Positions 6,199 to 11,261 of a DNA stretch of 11,261 nt are shown here, piece by piece. A program made the position numbers and the translations under genes. The stretch is taken from assembly GCA_031254155.1 (NCBI GenBank), contig JAIRVA010000184.1:1-11261 (forward strand), read 5' to 3'. This stretch comes from Propionibacteriaceae bacterium. Lineage in GTDB: Bacteria > Actinomycetota > Actinomycetes > Propionibacteriales > Propionibacteriaceae. How positions within the stretch are numbered: the first letter of the stretch is position 1; each line of letters starts with the position of its first letter. The notes under the pieces are model-generated. The model had not been told where the DNA came from and ran no database searches. It worked only from the letters and a program-made list of their open reading frames with translations.

Positions 6199-6933
6199 GT
6201 GCCCCAGTCCCGTCACCTTCGCGGCCTCACCCGCGCCGACCTCGACCACGGGATCGTCCAGATCTCCCTCGACCTCAAAACCATGGCCGACGCCCTGCGG
6301 ATGGCCGCGATCGCGGTCGCGGCGGGGGCCGACTGGTTGGAGATCGGGACGCCGCTCGCGCTCGCCGAAGGGGCCCACGCCGTTAGGCGGCTCCGCCAAG
6401 AGTACCCCGACATCCCGCTCATCGCCGACCTCAAAATCATGGACGGCGGGTACGGCGAGGCCCGGTTGTACGCCGAGGCGGGCGCCGACGCCGTCGTCGT
6501 GATGGGCCGCGCCCACGATGCGACCATCGCCCGGGTGGCCCAGGCCGGGGCAGACTTCGGCCTGCTCGTCATGGGCGACGACCTCGGCGCGCCGGACCGG
6601 ATCGCCGAGGCCCGGCGCCTGGAGGCACTGGGGGCGGGCATGGTGCTGCACCACATCGGCCACGACCACCGGGACGCCCACCCCGAACTGGGCCTCTCCC
6701 CGCTCACCGATCTGCCCGGCATCGTCGCCACCACCACGGTACCGGTCCAGGCCGTCGGCGGCCTGACGATCGACCAGGCGGTCAGCTGTCCCGGACTGGG
6801 GGCCGGCGTGGTCGTCTTCGGCGCCCCCTTGGCGATCGATGACAAGAAAGGCTTCACCATCCCCGAGACCGACCTGCCGTCCGTCCTCGGCGACGCCATC
6901 GCCCGCGTCCACGCCGCGCCGGTCGCCCGGTGA
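6199..6933 (+). CDS. HPS/KGPDC-type decarboxylase-aldolase (OMP decarboxylase suprafamily)
   Basis: This 244-residue TIM barrel is of the orotidine-monophosphate-decarboxylase suprafamily, whose members include 3-hexulose-6-phosphate synthase (HPS, Mg-dependent aldol reaction of ribulose-5-phosphate and formaldehyde) and 3-keto-L-gulonate-6-phosphate decarboxylase (KGPDC, UlaD/SgbH). All core acidic and lysine residues are seen: Asp25 (ISLDL), Glu48 (LEIGTP), and Asp77-x-Lys79-x-x-Asp82 in IADLKIMDGG. The stretch AGADAVVVMGRAHDATI closely resembles HPS. The HxGxD segment (HHIGHD, 151-156) looks HPS-like rather than the HRSRD of UlaD. The phosphate-end loop reads FGAPLA where relatives have GGGI or GRSI. 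It starts with GTG at 6199, two bases after the previous stop, with GAAAGG upstream; a later start would lose the first strand. No 6-phospho-3-hexuloisomerase gene is nearby, so formaldehyde fixation is not well supported. A role in splitting or decarboxylating an oxidised sugar fits the context better, but that is inference. Confidence 0.87.
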   Translation: MPQSRHLRGLTRADLDHGIVQISLDLKTMADALRMAAIAVAAGADWLEIGTPLALAEGAHAVRRLRQEYPDIPLIADLKIMDGGYGEARLYAEAGADAVVVMGRAHDATIARVAQAGADFGLLVMGDDLGAPDRIAEARRLEALGAGMVLHHIGHDHRDAHPELGLSPLTDLPGIVATTTVPVQAVGGLTIDQAVSCPGLGAGVVVFGAPLAIDDKKGFTIPETDLPSVLGDAIARVHAAPVAR

Positions 6934-6942
6934 CAAGCCCGG

Positions 6943-7788
6943 CTACGCCTTGACCGCTCCAGCGGTCAGCCCGGCCACCAGGTACCGCTGCAACACCAGG
7001 AAGCCGACGACGACGGGGACGCTGACGACGAGCGAGGCGGCCATCACCTGGTTCCAGTAGACGTTGACCTCGCTGGAGTAGGCCTGCAAGCCGACGGAGA
7101 GGGTCCGGGTCTGGGCGTTGGTCAGCGCCGACGCGAACAGCAACTCGCCCCAGGCGGTCATGAACGAGTAGACCGCGACGGCGATGATGCCGGGGCGGGC
7201 CGAGGGCAGGACGACGCGGAAAAGTGCGCCGAGGGCCGACGTCCCGTCCACCCGGGCCGCCTCGTCCAGATCGCGCGGGATGCCGTCGAAGTACCCCGAC
7301 AGCATGTAGATCGAGAACGGCAGCGTGAAGGTCAGGTACGTCACGATGAGACCCAACCGGGTCTGGTAGAACAGGTGGGCGCCGGCCAGCCGGTCGAGGT
7401 TGACGAAGATGATGAACAGCGGCAGCAGGAACAGCACCCCGGGGAACATCTGCGTCGCCAGCACGACCCCGGAGAAGGCGCCGCGACCGCGGAAACGGTA
7501 GCGCGAGATGGCGTACGACGCGAAGATCGCGATGATCACGCTGCACACCATCGCGATCACGGACACGAACAGGCTGTTGGCGAAGTACCGGCCAAGCGGT
7601 ACCGTCGTCCAGATGTCCGCGAACGGCTGGAAGGTCGGGTGAGCCGGGAGCCACTGGAACGTACCCAGGACGTCCCGCATCGGTTTGAGGGCCGAGGTGA
7701 TCATGGTGTAGAGCGGTACGAGGACGAACAACGCCAGGGGGATGAGCACGACCCAGCGGAAGACCTTGAAGCCCTTGGTTTCAAACAT
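6943..7788 (-). CDS. Sugar ABC transporter permease, MalG-like (CUT1)
   Basis: This 281-residue inner-membrane permease belongs to the binding-protein-dependent transport family. A first hydrophobic helix (about 11-31) follows a short charged N-terminus, and further segments lie near 70-92, 105-130, 145-165, 199-220 and 252-272, giving six in all. The cytoplasmic EAA loop, which contacts the ATPase, reads DEAARVDGTSALGALFRVVLP (175-195), with the conserved Gly182 and terminal Pro195. The segment RDLDEAARVDG is typical of the MalG side of the pair. Its ATG (7788-7786) shares one base with the stop of the preceding permease (TGATG), so the two are translationally coupled and form a heterodimeric channel. 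The gene ends 9 bases from the stop of the converging HPS-like gene. The substrate is probably an oligosaccharide or glycoside. Confidence 0.95.
   Translation of the reverse strand: MFETKGFKVFRWVVLIPLALFVLVPLYTMITSALKPMRDVLGTFQWLPAHPTFQPFADIWTTVPLGRYFANSLFVSVIAMVCSVIIAIFASYAISRYRFRGRGAFSGVVLATQMFPGVLFLLPLFIIFVNLDRLAGAHLFYQTRLGLIVTYLTFTLPFSIYMLSGYFDGIPRDLDEAARVDGTSALGALFRVVLPSARPGIIAVAVYSFMTAWGELLFASALTNAQTRTLSVGLQAYSSEVNVYWNQVMAASLVVSVPVVVGFLVLQRYLVAGLTAGAVKA
6951..6968. terminator. Perfect 8-bp hairpin just past the plus operon, candidate terminator
   Basis: TGACCGCT-CC-AGCGGTCA is a perfect inverted repeat starting 18 bases after the stop of the HPS-like gene. It lies inside the last codons of the converging permease. 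There is no T-run after it. Its place at the end of the plus operon suits a terminator for that transcript; on the other strand it is coding sequence close to the 3' end. Confidence 0.45.
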
Positions 7789-8708
7789 CAGTTATGCACC
7801 CGCCTGTTCCACAGGGCCCACAGGGCCGAGACGAGGATAAGGAAGACCATGAGCAGTACGCTCATGGCCGCCCCCAGCCCGAAGTTCCACTGGATGAAGG
7901 AACTGTTGTAGATGGTGACGACCAGCAGGTTCGCCGACTTGGCCGGCGCCGACCCGAACAGGACGAACGGGGTGTTGAACTCGCGGAACGTCCACAGGAA
8001 CAGCAGGAGGACGAGCACCGTGTTGACCGGGCGCATCATGCCGAACGTGATGTGGCGGATCTGGCGCCACACGCTCGCGCCGTCGATCGCCGCCGCCTCG
8101 TACAACTCGTCCGGGATCGACTGCATCCCCGCCATGGTCATGAGAAAGGCGAACGGCCATTGGTGCCAGATCGACACCACCACGAGCGAGACGAAGGCGT
8201 TGTCCCCGATGAGCCAGAACGGGGCCTGGTCGAACAGGTGCAGATCATTCACCAACAGTTGGTTGATCAGGCCGTTATCACGCTGGAGCATGAACTTCCA
8301 CGTGATGATCCCCGCGTACGCCGGGAGGGCGTACGGGATGAGGAAGAGCGTCCGCAGCGGCCCCCGGGCCCGGAACTGCCGCTGCAGAACGATGGCCGCC
8401 AGCGTACCCAGGATGAACGACAGCCCGACCGTGAGGACGGCGAACGCCAGCGTGACGCCGAAAGACTGGGCCAACTGCCGGCCCAGCGGCTTGTCGAAGT
8501 TGAGGACGATGCTGTAGTTCGCGAACCCGGCCACCGGTGCCGCCAGCCAGTTCGTGATGAAGAAACGCGTGAGGTTGACGAAACTCATCCAGACCCCGAC
8601 GATCATCGGGGTCACGTGGATGAGCAACTCGAAGAGGATCGCGGGCAGGATCAGCAGGTAGGGGGTGACCTTGTTCCAGTTGACCCGCCCGGCGAGGCGC
8701 CGGCTCAC
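7788..8708 (-). CDS. Sugar ABC transporter permease, MalF-like (CUT1)
   Basis: This 306-residue permease is the partner of the MalG-like protein. I place the start at GTG 8708-8706, which overlaps the binding-protein stop as GTGA. A longer in-frame reading back to 8915 exists, but its first 69 residues are Arg/Gly/His-rich, lie wholly inside the binding-protein gene and look like out-of-frame translation. No clear ribosome binding site precedes the GTG, consistent with coupling to the upstream gene. The first helix is about 14-42 (TPYLLILPAILFELL), with others near 83-107, 119-140, 171-195, 229-250 and 278-300. The EAA loop is YEAAAIDGASVWRQIRHIT (203-221), with conserved Gly210. NxPFVLFG-type residues near 245-252 are typical of MalF/UgpA relatives. 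It forms the membrane channel with the next gene. Confidence 0.94.
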   Translation of the reverse strand: MSRRLAGRVNWNKVTPYLLILPAILFELLIHVTPMIVGVWMSFVNLTRFFITNWLAAPVAGFANYSIVLNFDKPLGRQLAQSFGVTLAFAVLTVGLSFILGTLAAIVLQRQFRARGPLRTLFLIPYALPAYAGIITWKFMLQRDNGLINQLLVNDLHLFDQAPFWLIGDNAFVSLVVVSIWHQWPFAFLMTMAGMQSIPDELYEAAAIDGASVWRQIRHITFGMMRPVNTVLVLLLFLWTFREFNTPFVLFGSAPAKSANLLVVTIYNSSFIQWNFGLGAAMSVLLMVFLILVSALWALWNRRVHN

Positions 8709-10066
8709 CCGGCGGCCAGCATCTTCTGCTGGGCCTCGTCGAGCATGGTCTTGATGGTGTCTTCCGTGACCGGCGAACCCGACGCGGCCTGCGCGAACAG
8801 GGCCACGATCCCGCCACCGACGTTGGTCTGGTACGCCGACACGGTCGACACCAGCGCCATCGGGATGGCGTTGTTCTGCAAGATGGTCGGCCACACCTGC
8901 ATCAGTTCGGGCCACTCGGCGAACGCGCTGGCGGGCACGCCCTGGACCGGGGAGATCATCCGGAAGGCCTTGTTGAGGATCTCCTGCTCCGCCGCACTGG
9001 TCATGAACTTGACGAACTCCAGCGCCGCCTCCTTGTGCTGCGTGAAGCTGAAGACCGAGATGTTCGTACCGGCGATGAACGACCCGACCGACTTGCCACC
9101 AGCCGGCGCCGGCACCGGGACGACGCCGTACTGGTCCGGCTTCATGCCCTGCTGCGCCAACGCGTTGACGTTGCCGGTCTGCGCCATGTACATGCCGACC
9201 TTGCCGGTCGCGAACTCGTTGGTCGCCTGCACGCCGTCGCTGTACTGCGCCGCCGAAGGGTTGAGCACCTTGTCGGTCGCCATCAGGTCGATGTACCGCT
9301 TGACGGCGTCGATGTTCGCCTGGGTCACGAAGTCGGGCGTACCGTCATCCAGGAAGGGCGAGCCGCCGTTCTGGGCGGCGAAGATGTACTCGATGTGCAT
9401 CGACACGTTGACCGTCCCGGCCGGCGCCACGATGCCCCACGTCCCCTTGGCCGGGTCCGTCAGCGTCTTGGCATCCGCGACCAGGTCCTCCCAGGTCGTG
9501 GGCGGCTGCAGACCGGCGGCGGCAAACATGGCCTTGTTGTAGAACAGGCCGTAGACCTGGCTGTACAACGGTACGGATGTCGGATCCTTGCCCGCCGGCC
9601 CGGCCGTCTTCCAGGCCGAGGCCACAAACTTGTCTTTGCCGCCGATCGCGGTGAGCGCGGCGGAGTCGAAGGGCATGAAGGCATTGGTGGCCTGGAGGGT
9701 CGTCGCGTTGGTGTTGCCAATGTTGACCACGTCGGGACCCTGTCCGCTGATCGCGGCCTGCAATGTGTTGTTGGTCATGTCCGACCAGGGAATGACTTCG
9801 AGATTGACGGTGATGCCGGTCTGCTGCTTGAACTTGTCGAGCTCGGGCTGCAGGATCGCCTTGTCGTCGTCAAGACTCGAGCCTTGGTTGGTGGCCCAGT
9901 ACGTGAGCGTCGTACCGGCGTACGGCTGGTCCGCCGCCGACGGGGCCGAACCCGTGCCCGTGGGACCGGACGTGTCGGTGGATTCCGACGTGGGTGTTGA
10001 ACACGCAGTCAGGGCCGAAAGCATCAGCGCTGCCGCCGCGCTGGCCGCGAGGAACCGAACCTTCAT
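8705..10066 (-). CDS. Sugar-binding lipoprotein of a CUT1 ABC transporter
   Basis: This 453-residue extracellular solute-binding protein (MalE/UgpB-like, family 1) captures the sugar at the outer face of the membrane. The start is ATG 10066, eight bases after AAGGAG (10080-10075); the reading frame extends further to 10147 but that stretch covers the promoter. The signal peptide MKVRF plus a hydrophobic core ends in the lipobox LTAC, with lipidated Cys22. A Ser/Thr/Gly/Pro-rich linker (about 23-47) precedes the mature fold, which begins TTLTYWAT. GQGPDVVNIGNTNA (in the first third) is the usual signature of this family. The C-terminus SPVTEDTIKTMLDEAQQKML is also typical. It is the first gene of the transporter operon and overlaps the MalF-like gene by four bases. 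Specificity is unknown; the neighbouring GH30 suggests a beta-linked glycoside or oligosaccharide. Confidence 0.95.
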   Translation of the reverse strand: MKVRFLAASAAAALMLSALTACSTPTSESTDTSGPTGTGSAPSAADQPYAGTTLTYWATNQGSSLDDDKAILQPELDKFKQQTGITVNLEVIPWSDMTNNTLQAAISGQGPDVVNIGNTNATTLQATNAFMPFDSAALTAIGGKDKFVASAWKTAGPAGKDPTSVPLYSQVYGLFYNKAMFAAAGLQPPTTWEDLVADAKTLTDPAKGTWGIVAPAGTVNVSMHIEYIFAAQNGGSPFLDDGTPDFVTQANIDAVKRYIDLMATDKVLNPSAAQYSDGVQATNEFATGKVGMYMAQTGNVNALAQQGMKPDQYGVVPVPAPAGGKSVGSFIAGTNISVFSFTQHKEAALEFVKFMTSAAEQEILNKAFRMISPVQGVPASAFAEWPELMQVWPTILQNNAIPMALVSTVSAYQTNVGGGIVALFAQAASGSPVTEDTIKTMLDEAQQKMLAAG

Positions 10067-10074
10067 TGGACGAA

Positions 10075-10080
10075 CTCCTT
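10075..10080 (-). promoter_or_regulatory. Ribosome binding site of the sugar-binding-protein gene
   Basis: A perfect AAGGAG on the minus strand lies eight bases before the ATG at 10066. This, with the lipoprotein signal that begins there, fixes the start and rules out the longer frame. Confidence 0.85.
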
Positions 10081-10088
10081 TGGTCAAG

Positions 10089-10106
10089 TACGAGTGGTTG
10101 CTCGTA
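10089..10106. promoter_or_regulatory. Palindromic operator candidate TACGAG-N6-CTCGTA
   Basis: A perfect 6-base inverted repeat with a 6-base spacer lies between the predicted transcription start (about 10112) and the ribosome binding site of the transporter operon. An 18-bp palindrome just downstream of a sugar-transport promoter is where LacI- or ROK-type repressors usually bind. It could alternatively act as a hairpin in the mRNA leader. No regulator gene is visible here. Confidence 0.55.
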
Positions 10107-10118
10107 TGGTCTATCCCT

Positions 10119-10147
10119 ATCAAAACATCCCATTGTGATGTTGTCAA
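10119..10147 (-). promoter_or_regulatory. Sigma-70-type promoter of the sugar transporter operon
   Basis: On the minus strand a perfect -35 box TTGACA (10147-10142) is followed by a 17-base spacer and a -10 candidate TTTGAT (10124-10119, 4 of 6 matches to TATAAT). Transcription would start near 10112, giving a leader of about 45 bases that contains the palindrome and the ribosome binding site. The -35 is strong evidence; the -10 is weak. Confidence 0.6.
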
Positions 10148-10148
10148 C

Positions 10149-10196
10149 CCCCTCCAGACCCAGTTTACGTATGATGATACGGCCGCCAGGGAGGGG
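10149..10196 (-). terminator. Possible long stem downstream of the acyl-CoA ligase
   Basis: GGAGGGG (10190-10196) and CCCCTCC (10149-10155) are perfect 7-base complements about 34 bases apart, just past the ligase stop. Nested inside is CGTAT-GATG-ATACG. Together they could form a branched terminator for the ligase transcript before the transporter promoter. The long loop and lack of a T-run make this tentative. Confidence 0.25.
10168..10181. repeat. Inverted repeat CGTAT-GATG-ATACG upstream of the transporter promoter
   Basis: Perfect 5-base arms flank a 4-base centre, ending about 20 bases upstream of the -35 box of the transporter operon. That position would suit an activator site. The adjoining AGTTTACGTA (10162-10171) resembles AGTTTACATA in the divergent region near 5170, and GTAT...ATAC arms occur in both places. 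It may instead belong to a terminator of the ligase gene. Confidence 0.35.
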
Positions 10197-10210
10197 CAAA
10201 AGATGGTTCC

Positions 10211-11261
10211 CTAGGCCGTCGGCGGGCGGTCCAAGATCTGCTGGCGGACTTTCGCCCGCAGGACCTTGCCCAGGATCGACGTCGGGAAGGCGTCGAAGAC
10301 ATACACCGCGCGCGGGACCTTGTAGGCCGTGATCCGCTCGCGGCAGAAGGCGCGGACCTCCTCGATATCGACGGTCGCACCCGGCTTGGCCAGGACGGCC
10401 GCCACGACGGTCTCGCCGGAGTGGGCGCTGGGCAGGCCGACGACGGCCGCGTCCTCAATGGCCGGGTGGCTGCGCAACACGATCTCGACCTCGGTCGGGC
10501 TGACGTTGAAACCGCCCGTGATGATGAGTTCCTTCTTGCGGTCCACGATGGTGGTGAACCCGTCGGCGTCCTGCGTGACGATGTCGCCGGTCCGCAGCCA
10601 GCCGCCGTCCAGGAGGGTCGCCTCGGTCTCGGCGGGGTTGTTCCAGTAGCCGGAGAAGACCTGCGGGCCGGCGATGAGCAACTCGCCGGGCGTGCCCTGG
10701 GGCACCTCCACCGCCGGGTCGTCCGGGTCGACGACGCGCATCCGGGTCGACGGGAAGGGGATGCCGATCGTACCCGTCCGCCGCGTCTCCCAGAACGGGT
10801 TACCGAGGGCGACCGGCGAAGCCTCGGTCATGCCGTACCCCTCGACCAGCAGCCCGCCCGACACCGACTCCCACAGCTCGACCGTCGCCTCGGGCAGGGT
10901 CATGGCCCCGGAGATGCAGTACTTCGCCGAGCGCAGCGACACGCCCTTCGCCTGGGCGGTCTGGGCGGTCCGCTCGTAGATCGGGGGTACGGCGCAGTAG
11001 ACGGTCGGCGGGTGTTTCTTCGCCGTGGTGACGATCATGTCCGGGTCGAACGTCGGGAACAGGTGGATGCGGGCCTGCTTGAGGACCCCGTAGATCGCGA
11101 ACAGGAGCATCCCGAACCCGTGGAACAGGGGCAACACGGCGTAGAAGATCTCCTTGCCGTCGCGGGCGCCGAGCATCCAGGCCGCGCCCTGGCGGGCGTT
11201 GGCGTAGAGGTTGTAGTGGGTGAGCATGGCGCCCTTGGGCGAACCGGTCGTCCCCGAGGTG
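10211..11261 (-). CDS. AMP-forming acyl-CoA ligase (fatty-acid--CoA ligase-like), N-terminus outside window
   Basis: This is the C-terminal ~349 residues of an ANL-superfamily adenylate-forming enzyme, which activates a carboxylic acid with ATP and loads it on CoA. The window edge falls just at the phosphate-binding loop TSGTTGSPKG (11260-11231), so the ATG at 11227 is internal and about 150-200 N-terminal residues are missing. Then follow VEGYGMTEASPV (adenine/acyl site), GWLRTGDI (ATP ribose Asp), the hinge DRKKELIITGGFNVSPTEVE, and the C-terminal catalytic lysine in SILGKVLRAKVR. This order is complete and intact. Motifs fit medium/long-chain fatty-acid--CoA ligases (FadD-like) better than acetyl-CoA synthetase. 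It is separated from the sugar locus by a 144-base regulatory gap and is probably an independent transcription unit. The acyl substrate is unknown. Confidence 0.93.
   Translation of the reverse strand, partial: TSGTTGSPKGAMLTHYNLYANARQGAAWMLGARDGKEIFYAVLPLFHGFGMLLFAIYGVLKQARIHLFPTFDPDMIVTTAKKHPPTVYCAVPPIYERTAQTAQAKGVSLRSAKYCISGAMTLPEATVELWESVSGGLLVEGYGMTEASPVALGNPFWETRRTGTIGIPFPSTRMRVVDPDDPAVEVPQGTPGELLIAGPQVFSGYWNNPAETEATLLDGGWLRTGDIVTQDADGFTTIVDRKKELIITGGFNVSPTEVEIVLRSHPAIEDAAVVGLPSAHSGETVVAAVLAKPGATVDIEEVRAFCRERITAYKVPRAVYVFDAFPTSILGKVLRAKVRQQILDRPPTA

Noticed and set aside
6199..6933. Formaldehyde-fixing (ribulose monophosphate) role for the HPS-like gene
   Set aside because: No hexuloisomerase partner or formaldehyde-related gene is present, and the phosphate-end loop is unusual. 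Kept only as an alternative.
8709..8915. N-terminal extension of the MalF-like permease
   Set aside because: The 69 extra residues lie wholly inside the binding-protein gene and are Arg/Gly/His-rich. The GTG at 8708 in a GTGA overlap gives a normal permease N-terminus.
7794..9542. Plus-strand open frame of 582 codons antisense to the transporter genes
   Set aside because: Low-complexity Arg/Glu/Asp/His composition in its first half, and it covers three well-supported genes on the other strand. No ribosome binding site or domain is seen.
10067..10147. N-terminal extension of the sugar-binding protein
   Set aside because: It would cover the -35 box, the palindrome and the ribosome binding site, and would place the lipoprotein signal internally. 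The ATG at 10066 is preceded by AAGGAG.

Overview
The window is GC-rich (roughly two thirds G+C by eye). Its actinobacterial traits are strong third-position G/C bias, GTG starts, 1-4 base stop/start overlaps and an Ala/Ser/Thr-rich lipoprotein. I cannot name a genus. There are ten protein-coding genes, nine of which read as one carbohydrate-uptake and sugar-oxidation locus. No RNA gene, CRISPR array, insertion sequence or transcription-factor gene is visible.

Left part, plus strand (1-1931): the 3' end of a short-chain dehydrogenase (SDR) overlaps by 7 bases a cytoplasmic GH30-family glycosidase. Both run into a GC hairpin shared with the converging minus-strand operon. That operon (5143 down to 1950) encodes a zinc-dependent medium-chain dehydrogenase, a Gfo/Idh/MocA oxidoreductase and an SMP-30/gluconolactonase-family lactonase.

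Middle: an AT-rich divergent promoter region (5144-5224) separates this operon from a plus-strand pair. The pair is a xylose-isomerase-like TIM-barrel isomerase/epimerase followed 2 bases later by a decarboxylase/aldolase of the orotidine-monophosphate-decarboxylase suprafamily, closest by eye to 3-hexulose-6-phosphate synthase. The pair converges on a minus-strand CUT1-type sugar ABC transporter operon (10066 down to 6943) encoding a lipoprotein binding protein and two permeases. No ATPase gene is in the window. Upstream of the binding protein are a good -35 box and a palindromic operator candidate.

Right edge, minus strand: the C-terminal two thirds of an AMP-forming acyl-CoA ligase, apparently unrelated to sugar use.

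Working model (inference): an oligosaccharide or glycoside enters through the ABC transporter. Three dehydrogenases oxidise it or its sugar, GH30 cleaves a glycosidic bond inside the cell, the SMP-30 protein opens a lactone, and the TIM-barrel enzyme and decarboxylase/aldolase move the oxidised sugar to central metabolism. The substrate cannot be read from sequence. The most unusual details are an SDR lacking its catalytic Asn and normal NNAG motif, a TIM-barrel enzyme with a His-to-Gln change at a probable metal-ligand position, and an HPS-like enzyme without a visible hexuloisomerase partner.
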